Positions 16,193 to 25,420 of a DNA stretch of 64,000 bases are shown one piece after another. The notes under the pieces were generated by a model, which was not told the DNA's origin, did no database searches, and saw only the letters and a list, made by a program, of their open reading frames with translations. The position numbers were made by a program, and so were the translations under genes. Every line of letters starts with the position of its first letter. Positions within the stretch are counted from its first letter, which is position 1. Origin of the DNA: UBA4363 sp002393965 (GTDB lineage Bacteria > Bacteroidota > Bacteroidia > Bacteroidales > Paludibacteraceae); NCBI GenBank assembly GCA_946542925.1, contig CAMNLA010000006.1, forward strand, positions 124,001 through 188,000, in the 5' to 3' direction.

Positions 16193-18520
16193 ATGAATCA
16201 CCTAGTTATTGTCGAGTCTCCTGCGAAAGCAAAGACAATTCAGAAATTTCTCGGGAAAGAGTATAAGGTAATGTCATCGTTCGGCCACATCCGAGACCTT
16301 TCGGATAAAGGTTTGGGAATAGACTTTGCGCACAACTATGCACCGCAGTATGTAGTTGATGATGAGAAGAAGAAGCTGGTGGCAGAGTTAAAAAAAGAAG
16401 CTAAAAAAGCAGACATCGTTTGGCTGGCATCGGATGAAGATCGTGAGGGGGAAGCCATATCGTGGCATTTGTTTGAGGTTTTGGGGTTGACGGAGGAGAA
16501 ATCGAGAAGAATCGTATTTCACGAAATAACAAAAGCGGCAATATTGAATGCGATTGAACACCCTCGCAAAATAGATGTAAAACTGGTAGATGCACAACAA
16601 GCGAGAAGAGTTTTGGATCGTATAGTTGGCTATGAGCTTTCTCCTGTGTTGTGGCGAAAGATACGACCTCAATTATCAGCAGGTAGAGTGCAGAGCGTGG
16701 CTGTACGATTGATTGTGGAGCGAGAACACGAGATACGCAATTTTAAGTCGGAAGCAAGTTACCGGGTTGTAGGGGAGTTTGTAACCGGATCTGGGAAATC
16801 CTTTAAGGCAGAACTGAGTCGTCGCCTCAAGACAAAAGAGGAGGCGTTGGAGCTATTGGAGATGTGCAAGACTGCATCATTTAGAATAGAAAGAATTCAG
16901 GATAAGCCTGTGAGAAAATCTCCAGCGGCACCGTTTACGACTTCAACGCTACAGCAGGAGGCGGCACGCAAGTTGGGCTTCCCGGTATCACTAACGATGA
17001 GAATCGCTCAACGGTTATATGAAAGCGGACGTATCACTTATATGCGAACCGATTCGGTTAATCTGTCATCATTAGCCTTAAATACAACAAAGGACGAAAT
17101 CGGGAAGGAATTCGGACTGGAATATTCAAAAGTACGCCAGTTTCACACGACAAGTAAGGGCGCACAGGAAGCCCACGAGGCAATCCGTCCAACGTACGTC
17201 TCAGAACGAGAAATAGAGGGATCAACGCAGGAACAACGACTATATTCATTGATATGGAAGAGGACGGTGGCCTCACAGATGGCCGATGCCCAGTTGTTGC
17301 GTACGACAGCTACTCTTTCATCTCCAAATATGAAAGAAACTTTTATTGCTCAAGGCGAAGTGGTAACGTTTGATGGATTTCTGAAGTTATATCTGGAGTC
17401 GACAGACGAGGAAAACACAGAAGGGCAAGACTCAATGTTGCCAGCCTTGAAGGAAGGAGAAGAGGTGGTAAAGAAGACGATTGTAGCGCAGGAAAGATTC
17501 TCGCAACGACCTTCGCGATACACAGAAGCATCGTTAGTCCGAAAGCTGGAGGAATTAGGTATTGGTCGCCCTTCAACGTATGCGCCTATTATATCAACAA
17601 TTCAGATGCGAGGTTATGTGGAACGGGGAGAGAAGGAAGGTGAAGAACGAAATTACAATATGCTGACGCTTAGTGGAATAGGAGATATAAAAGATGAAAT
17701 AAAGAAAGAAACAACGGGAGCAGAGAAAGGGAAATTATTGCCAACAGACACGGGAATTGTGGTGACGAATTTCTTGGATAAAGCCTTTCCTAAGGTCATG
17801 GATTATAATTTCACAGCACGGGTTGAAAAAGAGTTTGATGAGATTGCAGAAGGTAAAGCGGTTTGGGGAAAGACAATAGATAAGTTTTATAAGGGTTTCC
17901 ATCCGGAGGTTGAAGCAGCGATGCAACGTTCGGAACACAAAGTTGGAGAGCGAATCCTAGGAACAGATCCAAAATCCGGGAAACCAATAAGTGTAAAAAT
18001 AGGTCGTTTTGGTCCCGTCGTCCAGATAGGAACCGCCGAAGATGAAGAGAAACCGCAATTTGCGTCACTAAGAAGAGGACAGAGTATCGAAACAATCACG
18101 CTGGAGGAGGCTTTGGACCTTTTCAAACTGCCTCGTGTGCTCGGGGAATATGAAGGAGCAACGGTGAGTGTGGCAATAGGTCGTTTTGGACCGTATGTGC
18201 GTATTGATAACCAGTTTGTCTCTCTTCCGAAAACAGAGAATCCGTTGCAGGTAAGTCTGGAAACTGCGATTAGCCTCATTGAGAAAAAGCGAGAAGAGGA
18301 TCGGAAGAAAGAACTGAAAAGTTTTGATGAAGACCCGGACTTGAAAGTGCTGAATGGTCGGTATGGACCTTATATCAGTTACAAGAAACAAAACTACAAG
18401 ATTCCAAAAAAACAAGATCCGATGGCTTTGACTCGGGAAGATTGTTTAGCTTTGATAGCTTCAGAGGAGGAAAAGGGTCGCTCAACTCGAAAGAGTGCAA
18501 TAAGAAACAAAAAATCCTAA
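16193..18520 (+). CDS. topA: DNA topoisomerase I
   Basis: Type IA topoisomerase that relaxes negative supercoils. The 775 residues start at ATG 16193 (MNHLVIVESPAKAKTIQKFLG), the TOPRIM domain; SDEDREGEAISWH holds the metal-binding acids. The catalytic Tyr is about residue 283 in RITYMRTDS. The C-terminus has three repeats of the GR-GP type (GRFGPVVQI, GRFGPYVRI, GRYGPYISY) instead of classical zinc fingers, as in other Bacteroidota. The frame extends one codon pair upstream to a TTG that I reject. The gene starts 51 bases after the gpmI terminator. Confidence 0.96.
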   Translation: MNHLVIVESPAKAKTIQKFLGKEYKVMSSFGHIRDLSDKGLGIDFAHNYAPQYVVDDEKKKLVAELKKEAKKADIVWLASDEDREGEAISWHLFEVLGLTEEKSRRIVFHEITKAAILNAIEHPRKIDVKLVDAQQARRVLDRIVGYELSPVLWRKIRPQLSAGRVQSVAVRLIVEREHEIRNFKSEASYRVVGEFVTGSGKSFKAELSRRLKTKEEALELLEMCKTASFRIERIQDKPVRKSPAAPFTTSTLQQEAARKLGFPVSLTMRIAQRLYESGRITYMRTDSVNLSSLALNTTKDEIGKEFGLEYSKVRQFHTTSKGAQEAHEAIRPTYVSEREIEGSTQEQRLYSLIWKRTVASQMADAQLLRTTATLSSPNMKETFIAQGEVVTFDGFLKLYLESTDEENTEGQDSMLPALKEGEEVVKKTIVAQERFSQRPSRYTEASLVRKLEELGIGRPSTYAPIISTIQMRGYVERGEKEGEERNYNMLTLSGIGDIKDEIKKETTGAEKGKLLPTDTGIVVTNFLDKAFPKVMDYNFTARVEKEFDEIAEGKAVWGKTIDKFYKGFHPEVEAAMQRSEHKVGERILGTDPKSGKPISVKIGRFGPVVQIGTAEDEEKPQFASLRRGQSIETITLEEALDLFKLPRVLGEYEGATVSVAIGRFGPYVRIDNQFVSLPKTENPLQVSLETAISLIEKKREEDRKKELKSFDEDPDLKVLNGRYGPYISYKKQNYKIPKKQDPMALTREDCLALIASEEEKGRSTRKSAIRNKKS

Positions 18521-18530
18521 AAGCGTTCCA

Positions 18531-19433
18531 ATGAGCACACCGAAGAAAATCATAGTAATTTTGATGGGCCTAATAGGACTAAGTCTGCTTGGTTTAGGAG
18601 GTTATGAGTTCTACTCCATGTGGATGGAGAATCAGAAACAGAAAGCAGATTTGTCAGCAGCAGGAGAGATGCTGGAATTTGAAAGACGTCAGGCTCAGGA
18701 GGATTTGCAGGCCATGCAGGCAGAAATCAATGAGTATAGCGCAATGAATATTGGGAATGACTCATTGATGGCTGAGTTAGAGGAACAGAAACAGAAAGTT
18801 CAGTTGTTGTTGGAAGAACTGAAGACTGTGAAATCAACGGATGCTAAGAAAATAGCAGATTTGAAAGCAGAACTGGGAGTTGTCAGAAATGTTCTGAAAG
18901 ATTATATTCGAAAAGTGGACTCGCTGAGTCGTATCAATAAGACGTTACGATTCGAAAATGATTCCATGCGGGCTCGTGTAGAAGAAGCCACCGCTCAGCG
19001 AAACCAATTGGTTAAGGATAAGGCGGTTTTGACAGAAGCGGTGAACCGTGCAGCAATGATAGATGTTGATATACTATCAATCAAAACATTAGATAAAAGA
19101 GGTAAGGAGAAGGATAATCTTCGCAAGATTTCGAGCATAGCGGTCATGCTGCAGATAGCGAAGAACCAAACGGCTAAAGTAGGGTATAAAACAATTTATA
19201 TTCGTATTCGTAAACCCGACAGAGAACTTTTGAGCCACGATGCCTCGAATACGTTCCGATATGAGGGACACCGAATCGGGTACTCAATGAAAAAAGACAT
19301 TGAATACAAAGGAGAAAAGATGACGCAGACAATCTTTTACCCCGTCAACGAAACGTTGTTGCCAGGGACATATTCCGTTCAAGTGTTTATCGATGGAGAT
19401 GCTTTGGCGGAAGGGAACTTTACATTAAAATAA
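18531..19433 (+). CDS. Membrane-anchored coiled-coil protein of unknown function
   Basis: The 300-residue protein has one N-terminal membrane segment (about 7-27, IIVILMGLIGLSLLGLGG). A long heptad-rich region (about 35-165, high in E, K, Q and L, with short hydrophobic spacing) indicates a periplasmic coiled coil. The C-terminal 110 residues look beta-rich (IYIRIRKPDRELL, then GTYSVQVFIDGDALAEGNF) and may form an Ig-like domain. I do not recognise a named family. It lies 10 bases after topA and 16 before fumarase, so it is co-transcribed with housekeeping genes. Envelope structure is a guess. Confidence 0.8.
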   Translation: MSTPKKIIVILMGLIGLSLLGLGGYEFYSMWMENQKQKADLSAAGEMLEFERRQAQEDLQAMQAEINEYSAMNIGNDSLMAELEEQKQKVQLLLEELKTVKSTDAKKIADLKAELGVVRNVLKDYIRKVDSLSRINKTLRFENDSMRARVEEATAQRNQLVKDKAVLTEAVNRAAMIDVDILSIKTLDKRGKEKDNLRKISSIAVMLQIAKNQTAKVGYKTIYIRIRKPDRELLSHDASNTFRYEGHRIGYSMKKDIEYKGEKMTQTIFYPVNETLLPGTYSVQVFIDGDALAEGNFTLK

Positions 19434-19449
19434 TAAAACAAAATAAGTC

Positions 19450-21072
19450 ATGCCAGAAACCCCATCATTCCATTTTGCTCCCATGTTTCAAAAGGGGGCA
19501 GACAAAACAGAGTATTACTTGCTTAGCAAGGAGGGAGTAAGTGTCGGGAAGTTTGAAGGTCAGCCGGTGTTGAAAATCAGCAGGGAGGCGTTGACAAATT
19601 TGGCGAACGCAGCCTTTCGTGATGTGTCGTTTCTTTTGCGACGATCGCATAATGAACAGGTTGCTAAGATATTGAATGATCCTGAAGCATCGGATAACGA
19701 TAAATATGTTGCTCTGACATTCCTTCGAAATGCGGAGATAGCAGCAAAGGGGAAATTGCCGCTGTGTCAAGATACAGGAACCGCCATTATACATGGAGAA
19801 AAAGGACAACAGGTTTGGACAGGATATAATGACGAAGAAGCACTGTCACTGGGAGTCTATAAGACATATACGGAAGAAAACTTGCGGTATTCGCAGAACG
19901 CACCGTTGGATATGTACAGAGAGGTAAATACTCGTTGTAACCTTCCTGCCCAAATAGATATAGAAGCAACGGAAGGTATGGAATATCGTTTTTTGTGCGT
20001 TACAAAAGGAGGAGGATCGGCAAATAAGACGTATTTGTATCAAGAGACGAAAGCATTGTTGAATCCGAACACATTGATCCCTTTTTTGGTGTCGAAGATG
20101 AAGACGTTGGGTACAGCGGCATGTCCTCCGTATCATATCGCTTTCGTGATCGGAGGAACTTCTGCTGAAAAAAACCTGTTGACAGTGAAGTTGGCTTCAA
20201 CCCACTATTATGATGATCTTCCGACAACAGGAGACGAAACGGGGCGGGCCTTCCGTGACGTGGCGCTGGAGGAGCAATTGCTTGAAGAGGCCAAAAAGAT
20301 AGGATTGGGGGCTCAATTTGGAGGAAAATACTTTGCTCATGATATAAGAGTGATACGTTTGCCTCGGCATGGAGCAAGTTGCCCTGTTGGGCTCGGCGTA
20401 TCTTGTTCTGCCGATAGAAATATAAAAGCAAAGATAAATGCCGACGGGATTTGGATTGAGAAGATGGATGACAATCCTTCTCGTCTGATTCCGGAAGATT
20501 TGCGCCAGGCAGGAGAAGGAAGTGCCGTACACATAGATTTGAATCGTCCGATGACAGAGATATTGAGAGAGTTGAGTAAATATCCGGTTTCAACACGACT
20601 GTCCTTGAATGGTACTATTATAGTTGCTCGTGACATCGCCCATGCCCGTATCAAAGAACGGATTGATAAAGGAGAGCCAATGCCAGACTATTTAAAGAAT
20701 CATCCGATTTACTATGCTGGCCCAGCAAAAACTCCAAGTGGCATGGCTTGTGGTTCAATGGGACCGACTACGGCGAACAGAATGGATCCTTACGTTGACC
20801 AGTTTCAAAGTTTGGGTGGTAGCATGATAATGTTGGCAAAAGGCAATCGAAGCCAGATGGTGACAGATTCTTGTAAAAAACATGGAGGATTCTATCTGGG
20901 TAGTATTGGTGGTCCAGCAGCCATTCTGGCACAAAACAACATCAAAGAAATCCAATGCTTGGAATATCCGGAATTAGGGATGGAAGCCATTTGGAAGATA
21001 GAAGTAAAAGATTTCCCTGCCTTTATTTTGGTGGATGACAAAGGGAATGACTTTTTTTCCCAATTTAAGTAG
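19450..21072 (+). CDS. Class I (iron-sulfur) fumarate hydratase
   Basis: Reversible hydration of fumarate to malate, using an oxygen-sensitive 4Fe-4S cluster. In anaerobic Bacteroidales it serves the reductive branch leading to succinate. The 540-residue chain contains both fused halves of the family. Visible features are LCQDTGTA (cluster Cys), KGGGSANKTYLYQ, GTAACPPYH (second Cys), the C-terminal-half loop PAKTPSGMACGSMGPTTANRMD region, and GGSMIMLAKGNRS. Tartrate dehydratase is a relative, but the fused length favours fumarase. Confidence 0.9.
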   Translation: MPETPSFHFAPMFQKGADKTEYYLLSKEGVSVGKFEGQPVLKISREALTNLANAAFRDVSFLLRRSHNEQVAKILNDPEASDNDKYVALTFLRNAEIAAKGKLPLCQDTGTAIIHGEKGQQVWTGYNDEEALSLGVYKTYTEENLRYSQNAPLDMYREVNTRCNLPAQIDIEATEGMEYRFLCVTKGGGSANKTYLYQETKALLNPNTLIPFLVSKMKTLGTAACPPYHIAFVIGGTSAEKNLLTVKLASTHYYDDLPTTGDETGRAFRDVALEEQLLEEAKKIGLGAQFGGKYFAHDIRVIRLPRHGASCPVGLGVSCSADRNIKAKINADGIWIEKMDDNPSRLIPEDLRQAGEGSAVHIDLNRPMTEILRELSKYPVSTRLSLNGTIIVARDIAHARIKERIDKGEPMPDYLKNHPIYYAGPAKTPSGMACGSMGPTTANRMDPYVDQFQSLGGSMIMLAKGNRSQMVTDSCKKHGGFYLGSIGGPAAILAQNNIKEIQCLEYPELGMEAIWKIEVKDFPAFILVDDKGNDFFSQFK

Positions 21073-21162
21073 AAAAAGTCATAGAGAGGGATTGATTGTT
21101 TCTGGAGAAACCAGTCAATTCCACAAGGTTGATCCTGCTGCTTAGAAAAGAATACAGAGGGT

Positions 21163-21972
21163 ATGAAGAAACTTAGTGAAGCAGAGTTTGAAGCGAAACG
21201 GGCATCCAAACAGATTGTTTATGGACCAATAAAAAGCCGACGATTAGGTTGTTCGTTAGGAGTGAATATTTTGCCTCATACCGTAAAGTTGTGTTCCTTT
21301 GACTGTGTATATTGTGAATGTGGTTTTTCTACTCCAGAGAAAAAGGAAGGACTGCCGACAATTAATCAAATAGAACAAAGCCTTCGGAATCGATTGTTAG
21401 AACTAATAAGAGAAAAGAACCTGCCTGATTCAATTACTTTTTCAGGCAACGGAGAACCAACATTACATCCTGACTTCGAAGAGATCATAGGAATGGCATT
21501 ATCGGTTCGAGACGAGCTGGCACCACAAACAAAAATAACGGTTTTGTCCAATGCGACACGAATAGAGGAGGTAAAGGTATTTCGATCTCTGAAGATGGTG
21601 GATAACCCTATTCTGAAATTAGATTCCGCAGTCACGGAAACAATGCGGAAAATAGATATGCCACATTCTCCGCAGTACAACAGCGAAGGACTTATTCATC
21701 GTCTTCAAGACTTTCGGGGGAATCTGATAATTCAGACCATTTTGGTGCGCGGAGAACACAGAGGAATAAAGTTTGACAATACAACGGAGGAAGAAATAGA
21801 AGCCTATTTAGAAGCCATACGGAAGATCGGTCCTCGTCAGGTGATGCTTTATGCCTTGGATCGACCTGCTCCGGCTGATTATATAGAAAAAGTAAAGTTC
21901 CAGGAACTTGCGGAACTTGCCGCTCGCATTCGGGACTTGGGGATGTCCATCGACGTTAGTGTGGCAGGATAG
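21163..21972 (+). CDS. Radical SAM protein of unknown specificity
   Basis: The 269-residue protein has the radical SAM cluster CX3CX2C (LCSFDCVYC) at about residues 43-50, so it should bind a 4Fe-4S cluster and cleave S-adenosylmethionine. SGNGEPTLHPDF matches the glycine-rich SAM-binding motif. There is no C-terminal SPASM or TRAM domain. Substrate is unknown; proteins of this small single-domain group are common in anaerobes. It begins 90 bases after fumarase and may be read from the same transcript. Confidence 0.85.
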   Translation: MKKLSEAEFEAKRASKQIVYGPIKSRRLGCSLGVNILPHTVKLCSFDCVYCECGFSTPEKKEGLPTINQIEQSLRNRLLELIREKNLPDSITFSGNGEPTLHPDFEEIIGMALSVRDELAPQTKITVLSNATRIEEVKVFRSLKMVDNPILKLDSAVTETMRKIDMPHSPQYNSEGLIHRLQDFRGNLIIQTILVRGEHRGIKFDNTTEEEIEAYLEAIRKIGPRQVMLYALDRPAPADYIEKVKFQELAELAARIRDLGMSIDVSVAG

Positions 21973-22001
21973 AAAAAGAAGAAAAAAAACCAAAAGAGTT
22001 C

Positions 22002-22020
22002 AATGCAACAAAGTTGCATT
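22002..22020 (+). promoter_or_regulatory. Perfect palindromic operator overlapping the ATPase promoter
   Basis: AATGCAAC-AAA-GTTGCATT is a perfect 8-bp inverted repeat with a 3-base spacer, dimensions that fit a Fur-family or similar dimeric repressor. It covers the TTG at 22014 that serves as the -33 element of the promoter at 22031. I saw no second copy in the window. Confidence 0.6.
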
Positions 22021-22030
22021 CCTTAAGTCT

Positions 22031-22038
22031 TATTTTTG
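22031..22038 (+). promoter_or_regulatory. -7 box TATTTTTG for the Zn/Cd ATPase
   Basis: Perfect TAnnTTTG box. The leader would be only about 14 nt before ATG 22059. The frame's upstream extension to a TTG at 22014 crosses this promoter and is therefore not translated. Confidence 0.6.
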
Positions 22039-22058
22039 TCGATGAAATAATATCGACA

Positions 22059-24002
22059 ATGGAACACGTAGAAGATAGTAAATGTTGCGAACACAACCAC
22101 GCGCATTCGCATAGCCATTCCGCTAACAGGCAAAAAAGAAAAATAGTTAGTATTGTTGTTGCAATATTCCTTACTGTTGTATGTGCCTTTTTTGGACATT
22201 ATTTGCATTTGTCTGTGGGGCAACGCTTTTGGCTATACCTTGTGCCCTATTTGATAGCTGGACAGGATACACTAAGAGAGGCCATAAAGGATTGTATAAA
22301 TGGGAATGCTCTTGATGAACATTTCCTTATGACTATTGCCACTTTGGGCTCTCTTATGATAGGTTTTTTGCCAGGTGCGGAATCCCAGGAGATAGAGGCC
22401 ATTAGCGTGATGATTTTTTTTCAGATAGGGGGTGTTTTTGAATCGTATGCAGAGAAAAGAAGCAATGATGCCATTGAACATTTGTTAAATCTGCGCCCGG
22501 AAAAGGTAAATGTTATACGAAAAGGAAAACGAATAGCAGTTGCTCCTGATCAGGTTCTTGTTGGAGAAATCATATGGGTTTCTCCGGGAGAGAAGATTGC
22601 ATTAGACGGTGTGATTCTTGAGGGAAGATCCTCTTTAAATACGAGTGCGCTGACAGGAGAATCATTGCCATATGATGTGGCAGAGGGAGATGAAGTGTTG
22701 TCTGGATACGTGAATCTTTCAGGAGATCTGAAAATTCAGACCACCAAGACGATGGGTGAGAGTACAGTGACTAAAATCATCCAACTGATCAAGGAGTCGG
22801 AAAACAAGAAGTCTCAAAGAGAAACATTTATCACTCGGTTTGCGAGAATTTATACGCCCATAGTTGTATGCTCAGCTGTTCTGTTGGCTATGGTACCTCC
22901 GTTTTTCTCGACAGGGGGATATATGGAGGCTTTTTCTTCCTGGTTATACCGGGCCTTGATGTTTCTTGTCGTTTCTTGTCCGTGTGCCTTGGTCATAAGT
23001 GTTCCTCTGACCTTTTTTGGCGGCATTGGGGCCGCCTCACGTAAGGGCATACTTGTCAAGGGAGGTCGCTATTTGGATATGCTGTCAAAGGTAAAGACAG
23101 TAGTGTTTGATAAAACGGGAACGCTGACAACAGGAGAGTTTGCCGTAACGAAAGTACATTCAGTATTTGGAGACGAAGAGAATCTTCTGCGTTATGTGGC
23201 GAATGCAGAACAACATACGTCACATCCGATTGGACATGCTTTGCGCAATGCCTATAAAGGTATGGATTTAGATGGTGTCAGTGAGACGGAGGAGATGGCG
23301 GGGGAAGGCATTCGCGCAAGAATAGAGGACCATATTGTATGTGTCGGAAATGCGAGAATGATGAAATCATGTGGTGTTGCGAATGTTCCAGAAGCAGATC
23401 CCACTGCAACAACCATTCACGTGGCGATTGATGGCGTTTATGCAGGGTATGTTATCATTTCTGACAAAATCAAAGGAGATAGTTCGGAGACGATTAAGAG
23501 GCTAAGGGAAGAGAGAATCTCATCTGTCATGCTAACTGGAGACAAAGACGATGTGGCACGAAATGTTTCAAGACGCTTGCAAATGAATGAGTATTATGCG
23601 GAGCTTCTACCCGTGGACAAAGTATTTCATATAGAACAAATCATGAAAAGAACCCCTCGTGGATATAGTGTCGCTTTCGTAGGAGATGGCATTAATGACG
23701 CTCCTGTTCTTGCTCGTGCGGATATAGGCATCGCAATGGGAGGTGTGGGATCTGATGCGGCTATTGAGGCTGCGGATGTTGTTTTGATGGACGATCAGCC
23801 GTCGAAGGTGGTTGAGGCAATCTGCTTGGCACGACAGACCATTTCCACAGCTAATCAGAATATTGTCTTCGCTATCGGTGTAAAGATTCTGGTGCTTATT
23901 CTTTCTGCATTTGGTCTTTCAAATATGTTTATGGCGGTTTTTGCCGATGTTGGTGTAACCGTTATTGCCGTTCTTAATGCGTTACGATTGCTGAACAAAT
24001 AG
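22059..24002 (+). CDS. zntA: P1B-2-type heavy-metal (Zn2+/Cd2+) exporting ATPase
   Basis: Pumps Zn2+, Cd2+ or Pb2+ out of the cytosol across the inner membrane. The 647 residues start at ATG 22059. The N-terminus has a CC and a His-rich stretch (HNHAHSHSHS) as a metal-binding tail rather than a GMTCxxC domain. The membrane metal site shows the CPC motif (VSCPCALVIS). DKTGTLTTGE is the phosphorylation site, TSHPIGHAL the HP motif, and GDGINDAPVLA the hinge. A Lys in the penultimate helix and DVG in the last (VFADVGVTV) are the P1B-2 signature. It is preceded by a palindromic operator, so metal-responsive control is likely. Confidence 0.92.
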   Translation: MEHVEDSKCCEHNHAHSHSHSANRQKRKIVSIVVAIFLTVVCAFFGHYLHLSVGQRFWLYLVPYLIAGQDTLREAIKDCINGNALDEHFLMTIATLGSLMIGFLPGAESQEIEAISVMIFFQIGGVFESYAEKRSNDAIEHLLNLRPEKVNVIRKGKRIAVAPDQVLVGEIIWVSPGEKIALDGVILEGRSSLNTSALTGESLPYDVAEGDEVLSGYVNLSGDLKIQTTKTMGESTVTKIIQLIKESENKKSQRETFITRFARIYTPIVVCSAVLLAMVPPFFSTGGYMEAFSSWLYRALMFLVVSCPCALVISVPLTFFGGIGAASRKGILVKGGRYLDMLSKVKTVVFDKTGTLTTGEFAVTKVHSVFGDEENLLRYVANAEQHTSHPIGHALRNAYKGMDLDGVSETEEMAGEGIRARIEDHIVCVGNARMMKSCGVANVPEADPTATTIHVAIDGVYAGYVIISDKIKGDSSETIKRLREERISSVMLTGDKDDVARNVSRRLQMNEYYAELLPVDKVFHIEQIMKRTPRGYSVAFVGDGINDAPVLARADIGIAMGGVGSDAAIEAADVVLMDDQPSKVVEAICLARQTISTANQNIVFAIGVKILVLILSAFGLSNMFMAVFADVGVTVIAVLNALRLLNK

Positions 24003-24016
24003 AAGAATAGAAAGAG

Positions 24017-24304
24017 TTATTGGTTGAAGAGGTCTTTATTAAAAAAATTCAGGATTTCCATAACCTGCTCATAGGCTCCCCGCGCGGCAGAGTCGGGATT
24101 GATGCGTAAAGCCTCTGTATAACTATTAAGAGCTTCTTTCCAGTCTTGTAGTTTTCGATGAGCATGCCCCAACAGAAGCCAGAGATCTTCGGATTCAGAG
24201 TCTGTTTGAGAAAGCTGTGTCAACTTAGAAATGATTTGACGTATTTCTTCTGGACTTGTGCTGGAATCTAATTGCTTATGTAGAATTTCAAAAGGTTGTT
24301 CCAT
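24017..24304 (-). CDS. Small tetratricopeptide-repeat protein
   Basis: The 95-residue protein contains one clear TPR (DLWLLLGHAHRKLQDWKEAL) followed by a second partial one (NSYTEALRINPDSAARGAYEQ). There is no signal peptide, so it is probably cytosolic and acts in protein-protein contact. The 5' leader on the minus strand (from a -7 box at 24401-24408) contains a run of nine C in the mRNA sense, 27 bases before the start. Its tail faces the ATPase gene; there is no operon partner. Confidence 0.75.
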   Translation of the reverse strand: MEQPFEILHKQLDSSTSPEEIRQIISKLTQLSQTDSESEDLWLLLGHAHRKLQDWKEALNSYTEALRINPDSAARGAYEQVMEILNFFNKDLFNQ

Positions 24305-24330
24305 AAAAGATAATCATCATTATTATTGCA

Positions 24331-24339
24331 GGGGGGGGG
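24331..24339. repeat. G9 homopolymer in the leader of the TPR gene
   Basis: Nine consecutive G on the plus strand, between the minus-strand promoter and its ATG at 24304. Tracts of this length are prone to slippage and may vary between cells. Confidence 0.9.
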
Positions 24340-24400
24340 TATAAAATGTGTGCAGCATGGCTTATGCGATCTTAGAGGATAAGAAAGTGCATATTTCTCA

Positions 24401-24437
24401 CAAAGGTAAGAATGTTTAGTAGGAATCACTACCTTTG
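24401..24437. promoter_or_regulatory. Back-to-back divergent -7 boxes
   Basis: CAAAGGTA (24401-24408, reading TACCTTTG on the minus strand, for the TPR gene) faces TACCTTTG (24430-24437, plus strand, for the DUF4271 gene). The same hexamer core is used in both directions with 21 bases between, so the two -33 regions must overlap. Confidence 0.6.
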
Positions 24438-24493
24438 TGCCTTGTAATGATGGGAGGTTCAACGTAAAGGAGTCTGCTTGGGGACATGCGCTT

Positions 24494-25393
24494 ATGATTC
24501 TTTTGGTGCAGGAAATAATAAACAAATTAGATTCGTTAGGTGACACGATTCACCTAACGAAAGATTTAATGCCATATATAAAGACAGATACGATCTCCAG
24601 GGAGATGATTCATCACCTTGATTCTGTCTCCTTATTCGATTTCTCTTTGCCTTCTTCTCCTCTTATTTCCACAGGATTCCTTGGGAAGGAAATGCCACTC
24701 TCCGCGTCGAACAATTCCGTCATAGCAGTCCTCCTTCTTTTTGGTTTTTTCCTGTTTTTTTATTTGATCATTTCACGTGCCCGTTACATTGCGGAAGAAA
24801 TAAAGCGGTTTTTTATAGATAGGGATAGAGGCTCCTTGTTTGATCAAAATGCAGGATCCGTTACGTATGTCAATTTTTGTTTCGTTACGCTTTTTGTTAT
24901 CTCAGTTGGCGTGATACTTTTCAGAATTGTATATTTCGAAGCCGGATCCCAATCAATGGGACTGATAGACTCCCTTCCTGAACACATTGTACAAATTATC
25001 GGCTGGCATCATATTTTGCCACTTGTTTTTTTGTCTCTTACGGCTTGTTACCTGATCCTTCGCTCTTTAATTCTTCGCTTTCTTAAATTTGTTTTCCTTG
25101 CGGAGGAACCACAAGCCAACCGTCTTCTTCATAACTATTTTCAGGTCCTCTATTTATTAGGGGTATTCTTCTATCCGGTCGCTGTATTGATTGTCTTTGC
25201 CCCGGCTCGTTTCTTCTATCCTCTGGAATACCTGATTTTAATCTCGATCGTCTTTGCCTTTTTGCTCATTATATACAAGATTTGCCAAATTTTTCTCAGT
25301 AGAAGTCACGCTTTTCTTTACATATTGTTGTATCTTTGCACGCTTGAATTTATGCCCGTATTGTTTCTCCTTAAGGCAGTGGGGTTTTTATAG
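24494..25393 (+). CDS. DUF4271-type multi-spanning membrane protein
   Basis: The 299 residues start at ATG 24494. The frame is open from a GTG at 24437, but that lies on the promoter box, so the shorter start is chosen. About seven hydrophobic segments are visible from residue 75 onward (for example VIAVLLLFGFFLFFYLI, then LYLLGVFFYPVAVLIVFA). I assign DUF4271 from the membrane pattern and the position directly before hemD, rnpA and yidD, an arrangement I know from Bacteroidales. Function unknown. hemD begins 27 bases after its stop. Confidence 0.75.
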   Translation: MILLVQEIINKLDSLGDTIHLTKDLMPYIKTDTISREMIHHLDSVSLFDFSLPSSPLISTGFLGKEMPLSASNNSVIAVLLLFGFFLFFYLIISRARYIAEEIKRFFIDRDRGSLFDQNAGSVTYVNFCFVTLFVISVGVILFRIVYFEAGSQSMGLIDSLPEHIVQIIGWHHILPLVFLSLTACYLILRSLILRFLKFVFLAEEPQANRLLHNYFQVLYLLGVFFYPVAVLIVFAPARFFYPLEYLILISIVFAFLLIIYKICQIFLSRSHAFLYILLYLCTLEFMPVLFLLKAVGFL

Positions 25394-25420
25394 AATCAAT
25401 TATAATTAAAGAGAAGACCA

